DNA from: Pristionchus mayeri
Taxonomy: Eukaryota > Nematoda > Chromadorea > Rhabditida > Neodiplogasteridae
Direction: 5' to 3'
DNA: 64,000 nt
NCBI GenBank assembly: GCA_036245805.1
Contig: BTRK01000003.1
Location: 19,991,292-20,055,291 of the forward strand
Positions 55,601-64,000 of the stretch are shown here, piece after piece. The notes beneath the pieces were generated by a model. It made no database searches. It had not been told where the DNA came from and worked only from the letters and a program-made list of their open reading frames with translations. How positions within the stretch are numbered: position 1 is the stretch's first letter; each line of letters starts with the position of its first letter. The position numbers and the translations under genes are program-made.

Positions 55601-58600
55601 TTGCGAAATCGAAGGTGAGTGTATGATTGGGAAAATATTCTACATCGACTTCTTATTTTAGAGAAATGCGTGGATAACCAACCTAATCTGGAAATGAACG
55701 GCGATAATATTAACATGGTGTTCATCATCGATTTGTACCAAGCAGGATTCGATCAGTTCGTGAGTGAATAGCGACCATTCTCAGCACTACGAGTTGTTTT
55801 AGATAACGGATAAGCAGACAGGGCTGATAAACAGCGTTCAACAACTCATTCGAGACATTTCCTACTATGACGGGCAGTTCGTCGGCAATTTCACACTCAT
55901 CACCTTCGGAACTACTACTGGTGATTTTCAGTGAAATTATGGTTTACTAGCACAGATATTCTGAGAGAACGCAGGTGCATGGGAACAATAAATTCAAACG
56001 GCTTTAATCTTATTGATACAATAACTGCATATGTATCCATGGTCGTAGACTTTTATAGTGAACTGGTGAAGCCGTAAAATAGAAACTACCTAAAAGACGG
56101 CTCTCGGCATTTCAAAAGTTCAAAAAATCATAAAATACTTCACAGTTGAGATAGAAAGTCGTTCAAAAAAGCAAAATGACCGCCCCGAAGAGTTCTTTAA
56201 TTCATCTGTTGAGGTCGTTTTTGAAAAATTTATTTCAAATAGAGATAAGTTGGAAAAAGTGAAATGTGGGTTCCAAAAAGTTGTAACCCTGAAAATTTTT
56301 TCCACGATTTCCAATTTTTTTATTTCAAAATCAGATTCTCCGTGCAATTCTACACCAGGGATATTGATTTCAGCTCTTTTCAATGTTTTCCCGGGAGGCG
56401 TCAGCGTTGGAAACACCAAAAACCCGCTGTTTTTTGAAAATTTCAAAAGTTCAATGAATTGCCGTTTTCATACTGATGGATCAGGAGTGGTTCTATAGGC
56501 TGAAAGTAACATTACTGGGTCTGGGCAAGCACCTATGAGCGAATTAAGCGCCCTTTTTGATGAAAAAAATTGCTGCATTTTTTCAGTTATTTTCGGAAAA
56601 TGCTAAAAAATCCTGATTTTTTCGGAATAAAATATTTTCTCTGGAAATGACTTTAATCTTCTTAAAGTGTGACAATAGTCATTCCTAAGCAAATTGGTGG
56701 TCGTTGGAGCGCTGATAAAGCATACATGTGAAAACGGGAAATCATTGAACTTTTGAAATTTTCGAAAAACAGCGGGTTTTTGGTGTTTCCAACGCTGACG
56801 CCTCCCGGGAAAACATTGAAAAGAGCTGAAATCAATATCCCTGGTGTAGAATTGCACGGAAAATCTGATTTTGAAATTAAAAAAATTGGAAATCGTGGAA
56901 AAAATTTTCAAGGTAACAACTTTTTGGAACCCACATTTCACTTTTTCCAATTTATCTATATTTCAAATTGAGTTTTAAAAAACATTCTCAACAGATGAAT
57001 TAAAGAACTCGTCGGGGCGGTCATTTTGCTTTTTTGAACGACTTTCTATCTCAACTGTGAAGTATTTTATGATTTTTTGAACTTTTGAAATGCCGAGAGC
57101 CGTCTTTTAGGTAGTTTCTATTTTACGGCTTCACCAGTTCACTATAAAAGTCTACGACCATGGATACATATGCAGTTATTGTATCGATAAGATTAGAGCC
57201 GTTTGAATTTATTGTTCCCATGTGCTTTTAATTCATACATTCTGTCAGAATATGCGTGCTAGGAGTTGGCAGTAGAAGATAGCTCATTCTTGGAGTAAAG
57301 TGGGCACTGAATTCACCCAAACACTGATCTAGCAGTATTTTCCCACAATTCCAGTCTCGCAGAATGTTGACGAGTTCTCGTCAAGGGCACGTACATACAT
57401 GGATCAAAGAATAAAATACGCACATAAAGGATTTTCAGTCATTTCAGTCATGTCAACATCCACGTACAAATGGTCTGAGGTGGACCAATTCGTCAGTGCG
57501 ATTTCGAGTCTTGCATCAGACATTTCGTGTAAATATGCACTCAACGATGTTCTGGATCAGCTCATCAACGATTTGGCCAAGAATCCTCGAGGATCGATCA
57601 TTAACATGTTCACTGTAAGGATTTCAAAACTTTTGTGACTGTAATCAGTTGTATTTTAGGCGCAACCAGTCCTAAGCATGGACGAATCGATAATCGATGC
57701 ATTCGTTCAACACGGACTCATAGCCAATATCATCACTGACTCAGGCGCATACATCTCTGGATGCGCTAGCCAATCCGGGGTCAGTTTCAAACATAACTTG
57801 GCACCACATTCAAAACCACCCACACGTTCTTGGAATCGCTCTCAACATTTCATCTGTGCTATGTTCCGGATTCGATCAGCTCTCGATCAGCACTAGTTAG
57901 GATGGTGCTAGGTCGGATGAGAACTATGACGTTTTAGTTCTCATCCGACTTGTGCCGTTACTATAATTCTTCAGGTCTACACATACTATCTCCGACTGGC
58001 AAAGCTCACGGGCGGCTACTACCTCGACGGATTCTCCGCTGCCTCATTCATGCAGATTCTCCCTCGGTTCTACAAGAGTTCCGTGGTGCTCATTCCTGCT
58101 CTTCTCAAGAACGACGCCGACTATTCCTTCCCGTTCATCGTTGATTCCGGAGCACAATCGATAATCGTCTACTCGTATGATGAGAAGGGGCGATCCGCAT
58201 TTTTCCAGCTCAGTGGCAGCAGTGAGGAACAAATTCGTTGTCGGAAACAAATGAATGTCTTTCTGCAGGTCCACAGTCTATGGAGATCGACTCGGCAAAG
58301 AGCACATTTGGAGTTTATTATAACGGTTAGTTTCGGATTCATTTGTAATAATTCTGTTTGTTTATATCAGCAGTATTGCCTAGTGCCATTCAGTTAAGTT
58401 TTTTTGGACCATAAATCTTGGCCCACGGCTTTCTAACGCGGTTTGAATTCGTACTTCTCACGTTATCAATCAGAATATTCTCAGGAGGCTCGGATGATTG
58501 GCCGACGATTCCCTTGATGAAAGGGTACTACTTCCAGTCGGCTGGCTTCAACGACTCCCAGGGAGCCATCGATGCATGTGACAGTATGGGAGGAACCGTA

Positions 58601-61600
58601 GCTGACTTCATCACGAACAATCTCTGCAATAATGGCCAGTTTCTTTCTCTGTTTTATTCTGAAATTGGTTCCATGAGGTGCTAGGCCGGATGAGAGCTAT
58701 TCGATGTACATAATTAACGGTATTGCGAAACTGTTTTAATCCGAACTAGTGCCATCTACAGTTTCAAGAAACTCCACGGTCACTTCACGACCTATTATCA
58801 CAACAGACACATATAACTCAGTGTGTTTCAGCCGCCAAGTACTGGGTGCCGATTCGATACAATCGCGATCCGTCCAAGGCTGGTTGGTATGCGACCTACC
58901 TGGGAACAACCCCGATCCCTGTGAGCACTGACAAGTTTGACGCCTCGTCTCTCGTTCCTCGGAGTGGATTAGACTGTGCTGCTCTCGATTGCAGTGACTT
59001 CATGTGGTCAGCCATCATTCTATTAATGATCTCTGAGAGCAGCGTAAGTGCTTCCACGTAAGATGAGTTGATCGTTGTAAAGCGACGACATTTGAGGCAG
59101 TCCGGTGAAGCAAGACAGGAACAGCTAGCGTTGTCATACTCTTTCTAAAGATGCGTCGAAATTTTCAGGCACGCTACCGCTTGCGACGCCCAACTCGAGG
59201 TCCTCTGCCAGAAATCAGTTTTTGATCCCAACAAAACGAACAGTTTGCCAACAGATGGTTCGCATTCGAAACACGTAATCAGAATAAGCGTACTGCTTAG
59301 ACATTCGACCAGACGCTGACTTTGTGCTTATGTCGCAGAGTGTGAGAGATGGCACTTGGTTCTCCATTCGAGTCCAGTCAACCAACGTCTTCGACTACAA
59401 ACTCACTGATCTGAACGACAATCAAGTGACGAGAATAGATTCAGGTATTCGATGAGTAATATCCTTCTTGCCTTACCTCTGATTAAAGTATATGCATTTG
59501 GTATGATTAAAAGGTTGTTGTACTTGAGGAAATAACCGTCTTCGAATGTCCTCCGTCGACGGAGACAGTACTTCCTCCAGCTTCGCCTCAGTAGTCGATC
59601 TCTCAGCCATCACTCGATCTCCGTTGAAGAGGAGAGCTTGCTCCTCCTTCCCAACCAGTTCCTCTCCCCTCTTCTGCCAGAATACGGGCGACGTCGTTGT
59701 GCAGGTTAGAAAAAGAGAATACGTTATGCATGTTAAGCTCCTATTTCGAGTGGGATCTTAACAAAGACGGTAGTTTTGCCAGAAATTTATTAAATGAGAA
59801 GCAATATTGCTTGTAGGTGTCTAACAGCAAGGGCGTACTTCGTTCCTTCTTCGCCCGTTGCATGCAGTCTCCCTTCCCTGCTGTCTCTCCTCCTACGGAT
59901 TGTGCGAGTACGGGATGCATAGAGGAGAACACTGGCTACTGCTACATCAACGAGAATAGACACTACACGTGCAGCTGCAGGAAAGGTAAAATTCATGGAT
60001 TTCGTTTTACGGCACACAATACACATTTCCTTTCTTAACCTAAGATAACGTAATTTCAGAATACTCCGGTCAATTTTGTGAATATCATGACACCACCGAA
60101 AGCACGTGCCCAGCTGCATTCCAGACAGCGCTCAACGATGCCTCGACCGATTCAGACATCATGAGTGGGTATGTCCATTCTTTTTGTCAGTTTCCTCCTC
60201 TATTCCATCACCCTTGCAGTGGTTGTGGATGCACAGCCGACATGTCCTCGTGCTCCGTCAATCGTGATGATCCGTGCGATAATCAATGCTCGTCCGACTC
60301 CTTCTGCCAGTTCATCCAGATGAGCGTCAATACAGTGAATCCATTGATTCCTACTGAACGAGCGGTTGCAGCCTGCGTGTGCAGTATGTTGATTTAATTT
60401 TCACTAAATAATGTGAAATTCGAGCTCTTTTTGAAAATATTCCTTCATACCGATAGAGCTTCTCAATTTTCTGCGCTTCCAGTCGTACATTGCAGAACCC
60501 GGATTCGAGGGCGAATTCTGCGATCGGAAGCAGGCAAAGGACTGCTCGGGCAAGCCTTGCCACAATGGAGCAGACTGCATTGACAAGACTGATCCAACAT
60601 CGTTCGACTGCATCTGCGCCCCTGGTTTGAGTCTTTCCATTATGAGTGGGACTCTGTTGAAACATCTGAGCAGTTATCAATGGGTCCCAGTTGCTTCCAT
60701 GGATCCAGACAGCCATGTTTGGTCGGATCAGACGAAAAAGTTTATTCATCACAATATAACCGCTTTTTTCTTTGAGGATTCACAGGCCAATTCTGCGACA
60801 TTTCGATGGGATTGTGCACTGAGAACACATGCGAGAATGGAGGGACGTGCTTCAATCTCGATCCCCTCAGCACCTTCTGCCTCTGCAGAGGAGGATTCGC
60901 TGGAGATCGATGCGAACGGGTTTGTTAGCCTACTCACTCAATTGCAGTATTTGCAAAGTCGAATGAGTATGATGGATAGAACTATCGATTACATTCTGTT
61001 TCCATTAGAGATTTTTTTATTTGTTCAGATGCTGAATCTCGGGTGTTTCAATGATGGCAAGCAGAATGCGAACGGTAGCTGCGAGTGCACGTGGGCATGG
61101 ACGGGAGAGTACTGTACCGTTCTGAAGGACCCCATGCCGCTGGATGTGAGGATGGGTCACAATGACCATCTTCATTCGAAAAAAGCATGAGCGATAATTC
61201 AAGCCATTTTCATAACTTGAGGTGTGCGGGTGCAGCAATGGCGCGACGTGCGTCTATGATGAGAAGGATGGGCAACCGCAGACTTCGTGCAAGTGCCCTG
61301 CGAACCTCGTAGGAGATAAGTAAGATTTTAATATTTCTTTAAAAGGAACGCATAATATTCATATTGGATGACGGATCGTGTGATTCAGATGCCAGTATCC
61401 CGTGGATCCCTGTTCCCTGACACCTTGTGGTGCGAACGGAACTTGTATCGCCCAGTCCAATGAGCACGGATATAGGTGCAAGTGTGATACTGGTGAGCAT
61501 TTTGAATAAAAAGGGAGGGATGGAAGAATCTTTTGAATCGAAAAAAGTGTATCCGTCCACAATCTCAGTTGTGCTTACGTTATTTTGAAAATTTCTTTGC

Positions 61601-63941
61601 AAATTTGTTTTTCTGCTTCAACCTACAGTATCGCCGGAAAGTATTGGCCAGCTTTTTCTTTTCGTCATAGTTTTTGAACCACTCGATGTATTGAGCAAAA
61701 AATTTAACTAGGAATAGTAAATCTAATGGGGAACAATCTGATGTAATTGCGAACTTATGCAAATTTATCATTCTTGCGTAGTGATGACGCAATCGCACAC
61801 CACTTTTTCGAAAAAATGTATTTCTTGTTAGAAAATTTTCATACAGCTTAAATTTCTTGGGCATTGAGACATGCCCTAGGACTTCCAAGAAAACAATTTT
61901 CAAGTTGCTGCGACCCCGGATCGCGTTGCTGCAGGTGCTGCAAGTATGAAACTGAAAACGCATATCTCAGCTTCTAGGGAAGCTAGAGACTCGTCCAAAG
62001 CAGAAATATGATCGCCATCATGACAATAGATGATCCTGAAAGTTTGGTACTGATCGGTTTTCGCTGGCCCTCAGGGCACGAAAAAGTCAATTTTTCGAAT
62101 GACCGTACTTTGGGCGCTTACCATTTCAAGAGATCATTAGCCTAAAATCTGGCTCCTGGACAGGAAGTCGCAAAAACTATCACAGAATCGATTTCCAACT
62201 TTTCGTAGACTGTGGTTCACTTTCCGGTCCGTGATGAGCGATTTACCGACGCGCACTCCTCTCGAGCCCACTTCATTTCCATACACGGCGAGAGAGTGAT
62301 GAGAGAGCGGCACGAAGAGAAATCGTGCGTTTCGAGAGTGGCGCGCGTCCGTAGATCGTTGGCTATGACCCGGGAAGTAGTGCCAACTCCATCAAAAGTT
62401 GGGAATCGATTTTTTGATGGTTTTTGCTACTTCCTGTCCAGGAGCCAGATTTTAGGTTAATGATCTCTTGAAATGGTAAGCGCCCAAAGTACGGTCATTC
62501 GAAAAATTGACTTTTTCGTGCCCTGAGGGCCAGCGAAAACCGATCAATACCAAACTTTCAGGATCATCTATGGTCATGATGGCGATCATATTTCTGCTTT
62601 GGACGAGTCTCTAGCTTCCCTAGAAGCTGAGATATGCGTTTTCAGTTTCAAACTTGCAGCACCTGCAGCAACGCGATCCGGGGTTGCAGCAACTTGAAAA
62701 TTGTTTTCTTGGAAGTCCTAGGACATGTCTCAATACCCAAGAAATTTGAGCTGTATGAATATTTTCTTACAAGAAATAGAATTTTTCGAAAAAGTGGTGT
62801 TCGATTGCGTCATCACTATGCAAGAATGATAAATTTGCATAAGTTCGCAATTACATCAGATTGTTCCACATTAGATTTATTATTCCTAGTTAAATTTTTT
62901 GCTCAATACATCGAGTGGTTCAAAAACTATGACGAAAAGAAAAAGCTGGCCAATACTTTCCGGCGATACTGTACATTTCCAACGTTTTCTCAGACTACGC
63001 GGGCGAATTGTGCGAGATATACGTGGGCGGCGATAGTTGCAAGGAGGACACGTGTGTCAACGGGGGAACTTGCACGAAGGACAAGTGCACCTGTCCAGTG
63101 CCATACACGGGCACTCACTGCCAGGATACGGTGTGTTACTAGGATACGGCTTCGTTGGGGGAATCATTTGCTTTATGTTACGATTGAACACTTTAATTTG
63201 TAAAATATAGAAATATATAATTTGGGGGTTAAAGGAGGAGAAAAATCAAAATTCAATTTTTGAAGCTATCATATGCACTGCCTAGAGCTCCACAGCAATA
63301 AGAAGCTCCGAAATTTTCACATTGATATCTCCATTCCGAACAGAGTTATAGCGTGTTGGCTGGGAGCCAGATCAGGGAAAGTTCAGGGAAGGGGCGAGAT
63401 AGCACGCGACTTGAAGAGAGTGCGTCCCTAGGTGAAACATATTCCAACCGGGCGCGCGTTTGCATTTACTCCTCCTTGAAATTTCTAGTATTTAGATGTC
63501 GTGCGACGGGTTCTGCTTGAACAATGGAACATGCAACGAAGTGAACGACAAGCCAGTCTGCCAATGCAAACTCAACAATGGTGGAAAACAATGCGATAAG
63601 GGTTGGTTAGCTAATTTTATGCAGCTAATTTTCTAATCTGCATGAGTTTGATAGAACAATACTGATTAACGGAGTGAACAAACGATAGTTTTGCATTACC
63701 GTTAACCAATTCTTTGCAAGTCGTAGACAAGTCGTACAATCTCAAGATCATTCCCGCATCGCAGCAAATGGAAATCGGCTTGTCTGAGTAAGTAAATATT
63801 TTAGGAGATATTGAACAAATCTAACTTATTCCTCCTCGCAGACTCGGTACCACCTTCTCCGTCTGTTCGTGGATTCGAGCAACGCCGAAGGACCCCAGCA
63901 GCAATCCTGAGATGCCTATTCTTGAGATCGGATTCGGAAAG
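49638..63941 (+). CDS. Large secreted mosaic protein: C-lectin, LDLa, sushi, EGF, VWA-like, C-lectin, EGFs, LamG/pentraxin-like (3' end outside window)
   Basis: Exon 1 (49,638-49,795) carries a signal peptide; Met at 49,671 (MGIPWFLLIPLSLVSPA) is the better start. Domains in order: C-type lectin, 50,277-50,931 (GEFCVHFSDENYTWSEAS to ELPVICQ); LDLa (CIGDEFRCADNTQCIP then DCLDGSDE, about 50,920-51,310); a Ser/Thr-rich linker; sushi-like modules 52,840-55,200; EGF modules (CDCFDGFHGVHCE, about 55,590); VWA-like 55,676-58,240; second C-lectin about 58,490-59,250; EGF modules 59,880-63,600 (such as CVNGGTCTKDKCTCPVPYTG); LamG/pentraxin-like from 63,720 (FSVCSWIRATP). The VWA start reads FIIDLYQAG, lacking the DxSxS metal site. 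Architecture recalls SVEP1/polydom proteins, which act in extracellular matrix and adhesion, but the C-lectins are typical of nematodes. Exon joins in the middle were not all traced. Confidence 0.75.
49809..50193. mobile_element. MITE with about 56-bp terminal inverted repeats and an internal tRNA-like segment
   Basis: The left TIR starts TTAAAGAAGGATTGTCAGCA and the right, reversed, TTAAAGAAGGAGTGTCAGCA; similarity runs to GGCCTAGC/GACCTAGC. It fills most of intron 1 of the mosaic gene. Flanking duplication is not clear. Confidence 0.85.
50029..50096 (-). other. tRNA-like segment inside the MITE
   Basis: On the minus strand TAGCTCAGTGGTCTAGCA resembles a D arm with box A, and GGGCTCTATTCCCACC resembles a T arm, but the T stem and acceptor do not pair properly. 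Probably a decayed tRNA or tRNA-derived sequence captured by the element. Confidence 0.5.
51543..52807. mobile_element. mariner-like element, internally degenerate
   Basis: Left TTAGGTTGGAACATAAGT and right, reversed, TCAGGTTGGAACAAAAGT are mariner-type ends, flanked by TA (51,541-51,542 and 52,808-52,809). The length of 1265 bp is close to a full mariner. I could not find the transposase catalytic blocks in any frame, so it is either very old inside or a non-autonomous derivative. It lies in the intron between the LDLa/linker exons and the first sushi exon. Confidence 0.82.
55947..57262. mobile_element. 1.3-kb hairpin element in a VWA-region intron
   Basis: The arms match inversely from CTAGCACAGATATTCTG (right: CAGAATATGCGTGCTAG) through GGGAACAATAAATTCAAACG and GACGGCTCTCGGCATTTCAA to near the centre around 56,600. 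The two inverse copies of one open frame (MKFSKNSGFLVFPTLTPPG) are by-products of the palindrome, not genes. Target duplication not clear. Confidence 0.85.
57318..57400 (-). repeat. Dispersed repeat, copy 2
   Basis: Diverged relative of 38,770-38,875 (CTAGCAGTATTTTCCCAC, CCAGTCTCG). Non-coding. Confidence 0.45.
61626..62971. mobile_element. 1.35-kb full-length hairpin transposon, TA target duplication (family member 2)
   Basis: Ends CAGTATCGCCGGAAAGTATT and its inverse, flanked by TA (61,624-61,625 and 62,972-62,973). The arms pair almost to the centre near 62,300. It shares internal words with the element at 43,137: TTGCGTCATCACTA, GATGATCCTGA, GCCCTCAGGGC and TAGAGACTCGTCCAA. It sits between two EGF exons of the mosaic gene, just before the acceptor TTTTCTCAG. 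Confidence 0.92.
63200..63490. other. Intron of the mosaic gene
   Basis: No element with clear ends. A stretch near 63,285-63,370 weakly resembles the interior of the MITE at 49,809 (GAAATTTTCA, GAGTTAT, GTTGGC). Confidence 0.3.
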
Positions 63942-64000
63942 TGAGAAGTCAAATTGGCTTCCGTCTCACTATTTTTGTCCAAAACTCTAATATTATTTCA

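Noticed and set aside
56120..56971. Repeated open frames MKFSKNSGFLVFPTLTPPG on both strands
   Set aside because: They are mirror products of the hairpin arms at 55,947-57,262 and have no start or domain support.
61580..63203. Open frames of 127 and 189 codons with near-identical sequence on opposite strands
   Set aside because: They are the two arms of the hairpin transposon; the last part of the second frame runs out of frame over a genuine EGF exon.

Overview
The window is nuclear DNA of a free-living nematode, probably a rhabditid or diplogastrid. The basis is short introns (about 40-120 nt) ending in TTTCAG, compact spliced genes, clusters of tandem nematode-type secreted and four-pass membrane proteins, a tyrosine-recombinase retrotransposon with split direct repeats, an RTE-type LINE and many short DNA transposons with TA target duplications. 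I cannot name the species. Most genes below were assembled exon by exon from splice consensus and reading-frame continuity, so single exon ends may be off by a few codons.

Region 1 (1-11.7 kb): an enoyl-CoA hydratase gene with an in-frame TGA. It is followed by a 4.08-kb tandem duplication carrying a divergent ETS-domain gene plus a UBE2K-type ubiquitin-conjugating enzyme. The first ETS copy has a premature stop, the second is open (339 aa), and a third is cut off after exon 3 and joined to an inverted piece of its own upstream region. The two E2 copies are both intact.

Region 2 (11.7-21.7 kb): a divergent pair of nearly identical secreted Gly/Tyr-rich peptide genes. Next comes an unrecognised multi-exon gene whose intron holds a complete DIRS/PAT-type retrotransposon (14,906-19,494), then a small gene with a BTB-like segment.

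Region 3 (21.8-36.1 kb): a rearranged cluster of at least eight copies of a small cysteine-rich secreted protein gene, of which only two look intact. They are mixed with two copies (plus a first-exon fragment) of an unrecognised charged-protein gene, two facing tRNA-Val genes on the arms of an inverted duplication, a frameshifted double-RING gene, a SINE, a Tc1/mariner-type element, a hAT-type MITE and a hairpin element. Duplicate copies serve as empty sites, so several insertions can be defined to the base.

Region 4 (36.3-48.5 kb): a tandem array of six genes for small four-pass membrane proteins sharing a Tyr/Trp-Tyr-Asp-Cys-Tyr-Lys end motif. One is split in an exon by a 1.45-kb hairpin transposon. 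An intact RTE-type LINE sits inside a larger inverted-repeat element at 38.56-42.68 kb.

Region 5 (48.5-64 kb): a hairpin element, then one very large gene that runs off the window. It encodes a secreted mosaic protein: C-type lectin, LDL-receptor class A, sushi, EGF, von Willebrand A-like without a MIDAS, a second C-type lectin, many EGF repeats and the start of a laminin-G/pentraxin-like domain. Its introns hold four inverted-repeat transposons.

I see no operon-like or CRISPR-like system. The striking theme is local duplication followed by decay, with transposons repeatedly using introns. The most unusual objects are the related full-length hairpin elements and the decaying cysteine-rich gene cluster.
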